Origin: Streptomyces kurssanovii | Lineage (GTDB): Bacteria; Actinomycetota; Actinomycetes; Streptomycetales; Streptomycetaceae | Assembly (NCBI RefSeq): GCF_014649695.1 | Contig: NZ_BMTN01000004.1 | Span: 124,001-188,000 of the forward strand | Length of the DNA stretch: 64,000 nt | Direction of reading: 5' to 3' | Shown: positions 1 through 7,489 of the stretch, piece after piece | Position numbering within the stretch: the stretch's first letter is position 1 | Layout of the letters: every line of letters begins with the position of its first letter | Program-made: the position numbers and the translations under genes | Notes under the pieces: model-generated | Databases searched by the model: none | What the model was told of the DNA's origin: nothing | What the model saw: only the letters and a program-made list of their open reading frames with translations

Positions 1-207
1 CCCGCGCAGCACGGCCCCGGTGGCCCCGCCGGCGAAGCCGGTGACGACGCTCTCGTGGCCGAGGGCCGCGAGCACGCGGGCGACGTTGATGCCCTTGCCG
101 CCGGGGCGTTCCACGACCTCGCCGACCCGGTGGGTGGTGTGCGGGGTGAGGGCGGCCACCTTGTAGGTGATGTCGAGGGCGGCGTTGAGCGTGACCGTAA
201 GGATCAC
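1..207 (-). CDS. PfkB-family sugar-phosphate kinase, N-terminal part (cut by window edge)
   Basis: The first 69 codons of a ribokinase/PfkB-fold kinase enter from the left edge. The N-terminus reads ILTVTLNAALDITYKV and is followed by the glycine-rich sugar-binding motif GGKGIN at residues 36-41, as in 1-phosphofructokinases and tagatose-6-phosphate kinases. Such enzymes phosphorylate fructose-1-P or a related sugar phosphate with ATP in the cytosol. A GTG start at 207 fits the family's usual N-terminus. It lies downstream of nagA on the same strand but behind a hairpin, so it may have its own promoter. The substrate cannot be decided from this fragment. Confidence 0.8.
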   Translation of the reverse strand, partial: MILTVTLNAALDITYKVAALTPHTTHRVGEVVERPGGKGINVARVLAALGHESVVTGFAGGATGAVLRG

Positions 208-270
208 CCGTGGACACCCCCGAAGAACGCGTTTGCCGTGCTAGTACGGGTCCTGATCATGCCAAACGGA

Positions 271-305
271 AGGCGGTTGGCCCAAGACCTGGTGTCCAAC
301 CGCCT
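271..305 (-). terminator. Hairpin terminator after nagA
   Basis: A perfect 10-bp inverted repeat (AGGCGGTTGG / CCAACCGCCT) encloses a 15-base loop. It sits just past the nagA stop codon and ahead of the PfkB gene. No U-tract follows, which is normal for Streptomyces terminators. Confidence 0.65.
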
Positions 306-324
306 GCCGTGAGGTGCCGTGCCG

Positions 325-1527
325 TCAGCCCGCTGCGGGGTGGACGACCCATTCGCCGCGACGCATCACGCCCTTGAGGGCGAAGTCGGCGTCGAGGACC
401 ACCAGATCCGCGTCCTTGCCGGGATCGAGCGAGCCGACCCTGTCGTACGCGCCGAGCAGCTTCGCCGGGTTGGCGGAGATCGCCGCGACGACGTCCTCCA
501 CCGGGATGCGGTCGACGGTGACGGCCCGCTTGAAGGCGGTGTCCAGGGTGAGCGTGGAGCCCGCGATCGAATGGCCCTCCACGAGCCGCGCCACACCGTC
601 CTTGACCTCGACCTCGAGGGGGCCCAGCTGGTAGCGGCCGTCGCCGAAGCCCGCGGCGTCCATGGCGTCCGTGATGAACGCGACCCGGCCGGCGCCGGCG
701 CTGCGGAAGGCCAGCTCGAGCGCGGCCGGGTGGAGATGGGTGCCGTCGTTGATCAGCTCGACGGTGATCCGCTCGTCCTCCAGCAGCGCCGCGATCGGGC
801 CGGGTGCCCGGTGGCCGAGCGCCGGCATCGCGTTGAACAGGTGCGTGGCGACGGTGGCGCCGGCGTCGATGGCCTCGCGGGTCTGCTCGTACGTCGCGTC
901 GGTGTGGCCGATCGCGGCGATCACGCCGTGCTCGGCGAGCAGCCGTACGGAGTCGATGCCGCCGGGCAGTTCGGTGGCGAGGGTGACCATCTTCGCGGTG
1001 CCGCGGGCGGCGTCGATCAGCTTGCGGACCTCGGCCGGGTCGGGGTCGCGGAGCAGTTCCTCGCTGTGGGCGCCCTTGCGGCACGGGGAGATGAAGGGCC
1101 CCTCGAAGTGGATGCCCGCGAGGTCGCCCTGCTCGACCAGTTCGGACAGGAAGCCGGCCCGGTGGGCGAGGAAGTCCATGTCGCCGGTGACGGTGGAGGC
1201 GACCAGTGTGGTGGTGCCATGCCGCCGGTGCGTCATGACGCCGCGCAGGACGTCCTCCGCGGTGCCGGAGGTGAAGGAGGCTCCGCCGCCGCCGTGGTTG
1301 TGGATGTCGACGAAGCCGGGGACCACCCAGTGGCCGGACAGGTCGTGGACGTGGGCCTCCGCGGTGGAGGCTTCCGTGACGATCTTCGTGCCCTCGACGA
1401 CGACGCGTCCGTTGTCGACGGTCCCGGTCGGCAGCACCACCCGGGCACCGGCCAGGACAGTGCTCGGCGGGTGGTGCGGGCTCCTGGCGTGGACCGTGCT
1501 CGTGGCGCGAGCGGCGCTGGCGGCCAT
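325..1527 (-). CDS. nagA: N-acetylglucosamine-6-phosphate deacetylase
   Basis: Deacetylates GlcNAc-6-P to GlcN-6-P plus acetate in the cytosol, the committed step of amino-sugar catabolism and of wall-sugar recycling. The 400-residue protein has the amidohydrolase TIM-barrel signature. The metal site HxH is at 76/78 in GFVDIHNHGG, a metal-binding Glu is in HFEGPF (E142), His ligands lie in GHTDA (208) and THLFNAM (229), and the catalytic Asp is in ITDAMD (287). The ATG at 1527 overlaps the stop of the upstream kinase gene by one base (TGATG), so the two are translationally coupled. A DasR-like site in front of the operon fits control by amino-sugar supply. Identity is secure. Confidence 0.95.
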   Translation of the reverse strand: MAASAARATSTVHARSPHHPPSTVLAGARVVLPTGTVDNGRVVVEGTKIVTEASTAEAHVHDLSGHWVVPGFVDIHNHGGGGASFTSGTAEDVLRGVMTHRRHGTTTLVASTVTGDMDFLAHRAGFLSELVEQGDLAGIHFEGPFISPCRKGAHSEELLRDPDPAEVRKLIDAARGTAKMVTLATELPGGIDSVRLLAEHGVIAAIGHTDATYEQTREAIDAGATVATHLFNAMPALGHRAPGPIAALLEDERITVELINDGTHLHPAALELAFRSAGAGRVAFITDAMDAAGFGDGRYQLGPLEVEVKDGVARLVEGHSIAGSTLTLDTAFKRAVTVDRIPVEDVVAAISANPAKLLGAYDRVGSLDPGKDADLVVLDADFALKGVMRRGEWVVHPAAG

Positions 1528-2459
1528 CAGGCGGTTACCTCCGTGGCGAGTAGATCCCAGGCGAGCAGCCCTGCGCCCAGGCATCCGGCGGTGTCCCCAA
1601 GGGCCGCCGGGACGATCGTGGGCAGCTTCTGGAACGTCACACGTTCCTCTACGGCTGCCCGAAGGGGTGAGAACAAGGTTTCCCCGGCCTCGGCGAGGCC
1701 GCCACCGATGATCAGCGTGCGGGGGTCCAGCAGGGTGAGAGCGGTGACGAGGCCGTCGGCGAGTGCGTCGACCGCCTCCTGCCACACCCGGGTCGCCGCC
1801 TTGTCGCCCGCCTCGACCGCCCTGGCGCAGTCGGCGGCGTCGGCGGTGGGGTCGCCGGCGGCGGCGGACCAGGCGCGGGTGACGGCGGCGGCGGAGGCCA
1901 GTGTCTCCAGACAGCCGCGCTGCCCGCATCCGCAGGCGGGGCCGCCGGGCCGTACGACGATGTGGCCGATCTCGCCGGCGCAGCCGTGGGCGCCCGCCTC
2001 GATGGTGCCGGCGATGCCGATGGCGCCCGCGATGCCGGTGCCGAGCGGGACGAACAGGAACCGGTCGGTGCCCCGGCCGGCGCCGATGCGGCCCTCCGCG
2101 AGGCCGCCCGTGCGGACGTCGTGCCCGAGCGCCACCGGGACGCCGTCGAGCCTGCTGCTCAGCAAATCCCGCATGGGGACGTCGCGCCAGCCGAGGTTGG
2201 CGGCGTAGGCGGCGATGCCGTGTTCGGCGTCGACGATGCCGGGCACGGCGACGCCGGCGGCCTCGGCGGCCTGCCCCAGGTGCTCCTGGCCGTGGGCGCG
2301 GAGATCGGCGGCGAAGCCGAGGATCGACTCCACGACGGCGTCGGGCCCGCGCTCGCGCCCGGTGGGCCGCCGTGCCTCGTGCAGGAGCGTGCCGTCCGCC
2401 CCGACCAGGGCAGCCTTCATACCGGTGCCGCCCACATCGAGGGCGATGACGTGTCTCAC
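1527..2459 (-). CDS. nagK: ROK-family sugar kinase, probably N-acetylglucosamine kinase
   Basis: A 310-residue ROK kinase. The ATP-binding motif DVGGTGMK is at 8-15, a likely catalytic Asp sits in GHDVR (113), and the ROK zinc cluster CGCGQRGC is at 176-183 after the GEIGH motif. It would phosphorylate free GlcNAc to GlcNAc-6-P. The specificity is inferred from its operon with nagA and from remembered synteny with the S. coelicolor nagKA pair; ROK sequence alone does not separate GlcNAc from glucose. The start lies 28 bp from a DasR-like operator. The first gene of the operon. Confidence 0.88.
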   Translation of the reverse strand: MRHVIALDVGGTGMKAALVGADGTLLHEARRPTGRERGPDAVVESILGFAADLRAHGQEHLGQAAEAAGVAVPGIVDAEHGIAAYAANLGWRDVPMRDLLSSRLDGVPVALGHDVRTGGLAEGRIGAGRGTDRFLFVPLGTGIAGAIGIAGTIEAGAHGCAGEIGHIVVRPGGPACGCGQRGCLETLASAAAVTRAWSAAAGDPTADAADCARAVEAGDKAATRVWQEAVDALADGLVTALTLLDPRTLIIGGGLAEAGETLFSPLRAAVEERVTFQKLPTIVPAALGDTAGCLGAGLLAWDLLATEVTA

Positions 2460-2486
2460 GGGAACAGTCTGGCGCGTGGAACGGGT

Positions 2487-2502
2487 AAAGGTCTAGTCCA
2501 CT
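2487..2502 (-). promoter_or_regulatory. DasR-responsive element (dre)-like operator for nagK-nagA
   Basis: AAAGGTCTAGTCCACT matches 13 of 16 positions of the DasR consensus ASTGGTCTAGACCAST. It lies 28 bp upstream of the nagK start. DasR is the GntR-family amino-sugar repressor of Streptomyces and is known to control nagKA. Binding here is inferred from the match and position. Confidence 0.75.
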
Positions 2503-2623
2503 CGCCGAGATTGTTGCCACGCCATACAAACCGGGTGCGGCGGGCGCGGGGGCCGCCACGGGCGCTCCCCGCGCGCCCCATGCCCCGCGCGGGGCCGTGC
2601 GGGCGTTGTGAAAGTGAGACCGC

Positions 2624-2639
2624 AGTGGTGTAGACCTTG
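2624..2639 (+). promoter_or_regulatory. Second dre-like operator, upstream of the sugar-binding lipoprotein
   Basis: AGTGGTGTAGACCTTG shares 12 of 16 positions with the DasR consensus, including an intact left arm and the central TAGACC. It lies about 105 bp upstream of the lipoprotein start, in the same divergent region as the nagK site. The right arm is degraded, so it is the weaker of the two. Confidence 0.55.
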
Positions 2640-2744
2640 TACGCCGGATGGGGAAAGATCGCTCCTCATCTCACAGGACGTCGCGGGGGACCGACTGGGA
2701 CAAACCGACAACACGTACTAGGTAGCAGAGGGTGGGGAAGAGCT

Positions 2745-4019
2745 GTGCAGCGGCGCTTCTTGGGTCTGACAGCGGCTGTCGCCGCACTCGGAATGACGGT
2801 TTCGCTCGCGGGCTGCGGCAGCTCCAGCGGTTCCGGGGACGGTGTCACGCTCAAGCTGGTGGCCGCCGACTACGACGTCGCCGGCGGCGAGAGCAGCAAG
2901 AAGTACTGGGCCGATCTGACGGCCGCCTTCGAGGCGGAGAACCCCGGTATCACGGTCGACGTCCAGATCGAGTCCTGGAACGACGTGGACCGCAAGGTCG
3001 CCGAGATGGTCAAGGCGGGCAAGGCCCCCGACATCGCGCAGATAGGCGCCTACGCCGACTACGCCGCGGCGGACAAGCTGTACTCCGCCGACCAGATGCT
3101 CTCCATCCCCGTCCAGTCCAACTTCCTTCCCCCGCTGACCGACGCGGGCGAGATGAAGCGCACCCAGTACGGACTGCCGTTCGTCGCCTCCACCCGGCTG
3201 CTCTTCTACAACAAGGAACTCTTCGAGGACGCCGGGATCAGCGGCGCCCCCGGGACGTGGGAGGAGCTGAAGGAGGACGCGGAGCTGCTCAAGCAGAACA
3301 CCGACGTCGACTACCCCTTCGCGCTGCCGCTCGGCCCCGAGGAGGCCCAGGCCGAGACGATGATGTGGCTGCTCAGCGGCGGTGGCGGCTACACCGACGA
3401 GCTCGGCAGGTACGCGATCGACTCCCAGCAGAACATCGACACCTTCGAGTGGCTGAAGGAGAACCTGGTCGACGAGAAGCTCACCGGCCCGGTCGCCCCC
3501 GGCAAGCTCAACCGCAAGGACGCCTTCGCCGCGTTCACCCGGGGCGACGTCGGCATGCTCAACGGTCACCCCTCGCTGCTCCAGGCCGCGGAGAAGGCGG
3601 GCATCGACGTGGGCAAGGTCGCGCTTCCGGGCAGGAGCGGCGCCGCCGACACGGCGATGGGCGTGGCCGACTGGATCATGGGCTTCAAGCAGAACGGCCA
3701 CCGCACGGAGATCGGCAAGTTCCTGGACTTCCTCTTCACGGACGAGAACGTCCTGGAGTTCGCCGGGCAGAACGATCTGCTGCCGGTGACCGTCTCCGCC
3801 CAGGAGGAGATGAAGAAGGACCCGGATCACGCGGACCTCAAGGAGTTCCTGGAGGTGCTGCCGGGTTCCGTGCTGCCGCCGGTGGGCAAGACGTCGTGGG
3901 CCTCGGCCAGCGAGAACATCAAGAAGAACATCGGCGACGCCGTGGGACCGGGCGGCAGCCCCGCCCGCACGCTGGACCGGATCTCCCAGGACGCCAGGGC
4001 GGCCGAGAGCGCGGAGTGA
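2745..4019 (+). CDS. ABC-transporter sugar-binding lipoprotein
   Basis: A 424-residue extracellular solute-binding protein of the carbohydrate (MalE/UgpB-like) type, anchored outside the membrane. The signal peptide carries two Arg and a hydrophobic core and ends in the lipobox LAGC (Cys24); a Gly/Ser linker follows. Motifs such as KAPDIAQIG and LPFVASTRLLFYNKELFEDAGI are typical of the family. The GTG at 2745 is preferred because upstream codons do not resemble a signal peptide and a GGGGAAGAG ribosome site precedes it. No permease or ATPase gene is adjacent, so it must share a transporter encoded elsewhere. The divergent nag genes and the dre-like site suggest an amino-sugar ligand; this is inference. 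Confidence 0.88.
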   Translation: MQRRFLGLTAAVAALGMTVSLAGCGSSSGSGDGVTLKLVAADYDVAGGESSKKYWADLTAAFEAENPGITVDVQIESWNDVDRKVAEMVKAGKAPDIAQIGAYADYAAADKLYSADQMLSIPVQSNFLPPLTDAGEMKRTQYGLPFVASTRLLFYNKELFEDAGISGAPGTWEELKEDAELLKQNTDVDYPFALPLGPEEAQAETMMWLLSGGGGYTDELGRYAIDSQQNIDTFEWLKENLVDEKLTGPVAPGKLNRKDAFAAFTRGDVGMLNGHPSLLQAAEKAGIDVGKVALPGRSGAADTAMGVADWIMGFKQNGHRTEIGKFLDFLFTDENVLEFAGQNDLLPVTVSAQEEMKKDPDHADLKEFLEVLPGSVLPPVGKTSWASASENIKKNIGDAVGPGGSPARTLDRISQDARAAESAE

Positions 4020-4085
4020 CTGCGCGCGCGGAGCGTCGTCCACAGGCCGGTACGGGCGTCGGTGGGCACCGATATGTTGGATCGT

Positions 4086-4364
4086 ATGACCGACGACCAG
4101 GTGCCTGAGGAGCAGGAGGCCGGCGACCGGCCCGGCGCTCAGGAGCTCTCCGAGCGGGACCGGGCCGTCCTGGCCATGGAACGCCGTTCCTGGCCGGGCC
4201 CCGGCGTCAAGGAGCGGGCCGTCAGGGAGCAGCTCGGCATCTCCCCGGTCCGCTACTACCAGTTGCTCAACGCCCTGCTCGATGACGCGCGTGCCCTCGC
4301 CCACGACCCGGTCACGGTCAACCGGCTTCGCCGTGTGAGGGACGCGAGGAGAAGTCGCCGCTAG
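4086..4364 (+). CDS. DUF3263 family protein
   Basis: A 92-residue cytosolic protein with an acidic N-terminus. A helical core (SERDRAVLAMERRSWP ... VREQLGISPVRYYQLLNALLDD) looks like a small helix-turn-helix, as in actinobacterial DUF3263 proteins. The C-terminus is Arg-rich. The function is unknown, though the helix-turn-helix pattern suggests DNA binding. In-frame ATGs also occur at 4062 and 4074; 4086 (MTDDQ) is chosen on resemblance to the usual N-terminus. It ends 10 bp before otsB, so the two may be cotranscribed. Confidence 0.75.
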   Translation: MTDDQVPEEQEAGDRPGAQELSERDRAVLAMERRSWPGPGVKERAVREQLGISPVRYYQLLNALLDDARALAHDPVTVNRLRRVRDARRSRR

Positions 4365-4374
4365 GGTCGAAGGC

Positions 4375-5229
4375 ATGGGCAGCTCCCCGTATGCAGAAGC
4401 CGCAGACTCCATGCCGACGCCGTCCACCCCCGCGGGCCGTGAAGGCCTCGCGGCACTCCTCGAACGGCCCGGGCAGGCCGTGATCGCACTCGACTTCGAC
4501 GGCACGCTCGCCGAGATCGTGCCCGACCCGGAACAGGCGCGCGCCCATGAGCGCGCCGTCCCCGCGCTGGCCGCGCTCGCGCCGAAGGTCGCCTCGGTCG
4601 CGGTGATCACCGGCCGCCCGGCCGGGGTCGCCGTCCGCTACGGCGGCTTCTCCGGTGTCACCGGTCTGAGCCACCTCGTCGTCCTCGGGCACTACGGCGC
4701 GGAGCGCTGGGACGCGGTCACCGGGACCGTACGCGCTCCGGCCCCCGACCCCGGGGTCGCGGCCGTGCGGGCCGAGCTCCCCGGCTTCCTCGACCGGATC
4801 GGCGCCTGGCAGGGCACCTGGATCGAGGAGAAGGGCCGGGCCGTCGCGGTGCACACCCGCCGCGCCGCGGACCCGCAGGCCGCCTTCGACGCCCTGCGTG
4901 AGCCCCTCGCCGAGCTCGCGTCCCGGCACGGCCTGATCGTGGAGCCGGGGCGCATGGTCCTGGAGCTGCGTCCGCCGGGCGTCGACAAGGGCGTCGCGCT
5001 GTCCGAGTACGTGCGGGAGGTGGGCGCCGGGGCCGTGCTGTACGCGGGCGACGACCTGGGCGACCTCGCCGCCTACGGCGCCGTCGAGAAGCTGCGCTCC
5101 GACGGCGTGCCCGGCCTGCTGGTGTGCAGCGGCAACGAGGTCCCCGAACTGGCCGACCGCGCCGACCTGGTGCTCCAGGGGCCGGCGCAGCTGGCGGACT
5201 TCCTGGCCGCCCTCGCCCGGCGGGTCTAG
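4375..5229 (+). CDS. otsB: Trehalose-6-phosphate phosphatase
   Basis: Removes phosphate from trehalose-6-P to give trehalose, a compatible solute and spore protectant. The 284-residue HAD protein shows the nucleophile motif DFDGT at 40-44, the Thr motif in VAVITGRP, the Lys motif in PPGVDKGVAL and the acidic motif GDDLGD at 225-230. It converges on otsA. Its TAG stop uses the first base of the inverted-repeat element that fills the space between the genes, so the native C-terminus may once have been slightly different. Confidence 0.93.
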   Translation: MGSSPYAEAADSMPTPSTPAGREGLAALLERPGQAVIALDFDGTLAEIVPDPEQARAHERAVPALAALAPKVASVAVITGRPAGVAVRYGGFSGVTGLSHLVVLGHYGAERWDAVTGTVRAPAPDPGVAAVRAELPGFLDRIGAWQGTWIEEKGRAVAVHTRRAADPQAAFDALREPLAELASRHGLIVEPGRMVLELRPPGVDKGVALSEYVREVGAGAVLYAGDDLGDLAAYGAVEKLRSDGVPGLLVCSGNEVPELADRADLVLQGPAQLADFLAALARRV

Positions 5230-5453
5230 GGTCTTTCGTTCGGATCAGGCCGGATCAGGGAGCGGGGTCTGGTGCGTGCGATCGCAAGGCGGAGGAGGGA
5301 GGCTGGGGGTGCCCCCGTGCCCGAAGGGCTACGGGGGAGGAGCCATGCCGACCGACGACAACGCGGCGTGGGGGCACCTCCCGTGCCCGGAGGGCTACGG
5401 GGGAGTGCGTGCCAGGGCCCGCGAGCCCGGCACGATCCGAACGAGAGGCCCTA
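5227..5453. mobile_element. MITE-like element with terminal inverted repeats and TA flanks
   Basis: The ends form an imperfect inverted repeat of about 27 bp: TAGGGTCTTTCGTTCGGATC on the left against TAGGGCCTCTCGTTCGGATC read inward from the right, extending into GGCCGG-like sequence. A TA dinucleotide abuts both ends and could be the target duplication. At about 0.22 kb it has no transposase frame, so it would be non-autonomous. It carries two copies of a smaller repeat (near 5304-5340 and 5369-5406). It exactly fills the gap between convergent otsB and otsA and supplies the stop codon of each. Confidence 0.7.
5304..5406 (+). repeat. Two copies of a small G-rich palindromic repeat (R1, R2)
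   Basis: R1 (5304-5340) begins GGGGGTGCCCCC and ends GCTACGGGGGAGG. R2 (5369-5406) begins GGGGGCACCTCCC and ends GCTACGGGGGAG. Both have an inner GCCC/GGGC hairpin. Related copies occur near 11188, 33890, 33988 and 46510. Confidence 0.65.
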
Positions 5454-6908
5454 ACCCTCCTCGCGCAGCGCCTGGAGCTGGTCGAGGAACCACTGCCGGG
5501 GCGGCAGCGCGGTCGCTGCCGCCGCCAGGCGCTTGGAGCGCTCGGCCCGCTCGTCGGCGGACATGGTCAGCGCCTCGTGGAGCGCCGCCGCCGTGCCGCT
5601 GACGTCGTACGGGTTGACGGTGATCGCGTCGTCGCCGAGCTCCTCGTGGGCGCCGGCCTCCCGGGAGAGGACCAGGGCGCAGCCGAGATCGGTGACGACG
5701 GGCACCTCCTTGGCGACCAGGTTCATGCCGTCCCTGATCGGGTTGACCAGGGCCACGTCGGCCATCCGGTAGGCGGCCAGGGAGCGGGCGAAGTCGTCCT
5801 TGACGTGCACGACGACCGGCGTCCAGCCGGCCGTGCCGTACCGGGCGTTGATCTCGTCGGCGAGCCGGGAGACCTCCGCCGTGTAGTGGCGGTAGACCTC
5901 GAGGTCCTGGCGCGAGGGGTAGGCGAGCGCGATGTGCACGACGCGTTCGCGCCACTCGGTGTGCTCCTCCAGGAGTTCCTGGTAGGCCTGCAGACCGCGC
6001 AGGATGTTCTTGGACAGTTCCGTGCGGTCGACGCGCACGATCGTCCGGCGGCCTTCGCCCGCCTCGGCCCGCAGGGCGGCCATCCGCTCGTCGACATCGG
6101 GGCGCGCGGCACGCTCACGCAGGAAGTCGCCGTCGGCACCCAGCCCGTGGACGCCGAGCCGGGTCCGGTGGCGGCCCCGGCCGGGGATCCGGAATTCAAA
6201 GCTCGGCTCGTTGTCCTTCGGCCACAGCGACGTCCCGTCGTACGGTGCGAGGACGGCGGCGGCGCAGCTCTGGAAGGCCCGCAGCCACCGCTTGGTCAGG
6301 AACCCGAGCCGGTCGGCGCCGAGCATGCCGAGCAGCAGTTCCTCCGCGATGTCGCCGGGCAGCATCGCGAAGTACTCGGGGGGCGCCCACGGGGTGTGCG
6401 AGAAGTGGCCGATCCGCAGGTCGGGGCGGAGTTCACGGAGCATTCCCGGTACCAGGGCCAGGTGGTAGTCCTGCACGAGAACCACGGCGTCGTCGGCCGC
6501 CTCCGCGGCGAGCGCCTCGGCGAAGGCCCGGTTGTAGAGCCGGTAGGCACCCCACTGACGCCGGAACTCGCGGCCGAAGGCGGGCTCGAGGGGAGTCTGG
6601 TACAGCATGTGGTGGACGAACCACAGCACGGAGTTCGCGATGCCGTTGTACGCGTCGGCGTGGACGGCGGCGTCGATGTCGAGCATCCGCACACCGGGTT
6701 CGCCGACCCCGCGCCGGACCGCTTCGCGGTCGCCGTCGCCGAGGGCCGCGCACACCCACAGCGACTGCGCGTCGGAGCCGATGGCCGACAGGCCGGAGAC
6801 GAGTCCTCCACCCCCGCGGCGGGCGTCGAGCTCTCCGTCCTCGTTCAGCTCGTAGGAGACAGGGCCGCGGTTGGACGCGACGAGGATCTGGGCTGCGTCG
6901 GAGACCAT
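5451..6908 (-). CDS. otsA: Trehalose-6-phosphate synthase (GT20)
   Basis: Joins glucose from UDP- or GDP-glucose to glucose-6-P, forming trehalose-6-P for OtsB. The 485-residue protein is normal length for the family. The N-terminal SNRGPVSY and RRGGGGLVSGL loop binds donor, VQDYHLALVPGMLRE and FSHTPWAPPEYF are GT20 hallmarks, and the C-terminal donor site reads NPIRDGMNLVAKE then SREAGAHEEL. The acceptor-loop Arg/Lys pair appears in RVDRTELSKNI. It converges on otsB instead of sharing its operon. Its TAG stop falls on the right end of the intervening element. Confidence 0.94.
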   Translation of the reverse strand: MVSDAAQILVASNRGPVSYELNEDGELDARRGGGGLVSGLSAIGSDAQSLWVCAALGDGDREAVRRGVGEPGVRMLDIDAAVHADAYNGIANSVLWFVHHMLYQTPLEPAFGREFRRQWGAYRLYNRAFAEALAAEAADDAVVLVQDYHLALVPGMLRELRPDLRIGHFSHTPWAPPEYFAMLPGDIAEELLLGMLGADRLGFLTKRWLRAFQSCAAAVLAPYDGTSLWPKDNEPSFEFRIPGRGRHRTRLGVHGLGADGDFLRERAARPDVDERMAALRAEAGEGRRTIVRVDRTELSKNILRGLQAYQELLEEHTEWRERVVHIALAYPSRQDLEVYRHYTAEVSRLADEINARYGTAGWTPVVVHVKDDFARSLAAYRMADVALVNPIRDGMNLVAKEVPVVTDLGCALVLSREAGAHEELGDDAITVNPYDVSGTAAALHEALTMSADERAERSKRLAAAATALPPRQWFLDQLQALREEG

Positions 6909-6965
6909 GTGCCGAAATCTAGCCCGTACCGCAACAGCTCAAACGTGCGTACGGCCCCGCGCAGG

Positions 6966-7451
6966 TCAGTGGTCACGGCGGCGGCCGCGGGTGGCGGCCA
7001 CGGCGATGATGCCCGCCGCCGTCAGGCTCAGCGCGACGCCGCCCAGCAGCCACAGCTGCTCCGCCGTGCCGCCGGTGCGGGCCATCTCCACGTGGCGGAC
7101 CGGTTCCCCGCCGTGAAGGCCCTCGGCCCCGCCTGCGGCCCCCTCCGGGCCGCCTCTGTCCTTGGCCGCGGCATGCGCGTCCTCGGCCCCGCCGTCCGTG
7201 CGCTGACCGGAGGCGTCCGGGGCGGCCCGGTGCGCCGGCCGCTCACCGGGGAGCGGTCCCGGCGCCGCCGGCCCGGTCGGCACCGCCCCCGCGGGGACGG
7301 CCGGTCCGAACGCCGCGGCGGCGGTGACCGCCAGGGTGCCGAGGAGCCGGGTCAGCCGTTCCGTGCCGCCGGAGGGCGTCTCCTTGCGGTGCCTGCCGCG
7401 ACTGCCCGGGGATCCGGCGAACGACAGAACAAGAAATCCCATAAGTCCCAT
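6966..7451 (-). CDS. Small secreted protein with sortase-type sorting signal
   Basis: A 161-residue protein with an unusually long N-region before a hydrophobic signal segment (LTRLLGTLAVTAAAAFGPAV). A Pro/Gly/Ala-rich low-complexity middle follows. The C-terminus has MARTGG at 123-128, then a hydrophobic helix and the basic tail RGRRRDH. This is the order of a cell-wall sorting signal; MARTG is close to the LAXTG recognised by class E sortases of Streptomyces, which is the basis for proposing wall anchoring. It lies 39 bp downstream of gpgS on the same strand. The ATG at 7451 is uncertain. No function is recognised. Confidence 0.6.
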   Translation of the reverse strand: MGLMGFLVLSFAGSPGSRGRHRKETPSGGTERLTRLLGTLAVTAAAAFGPAVPAGAVPTGPAAPGPLPGERPAHRAAPDASGQRTDGGAEDAHAAAKDRGGPEGAAGGAEGLHGGEPVRHVEMARTGGTAEQLWLLGGVALSLTAAGIIAVAATRGRRRDH

Positions 7452-7489
7452 ACATGGGAAATGTAGGCAAAATGACCGGTGAGTCCTGC

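Noticed and set aside
2718-4610. A 630-codon minus-strand frame opposite the sugar-binding lipoprotein
   Set aside because: It lacks any motif and covers three well-supported plus-strand genes; typical GC-rich shadow.
5227-5229. Possible dre site at the otsB stop (GGGTCTAGGG)
   Set aside because: Only the central TCTAG matches; arms do not, and it lies at a gene end inside an inverted-repeat element.
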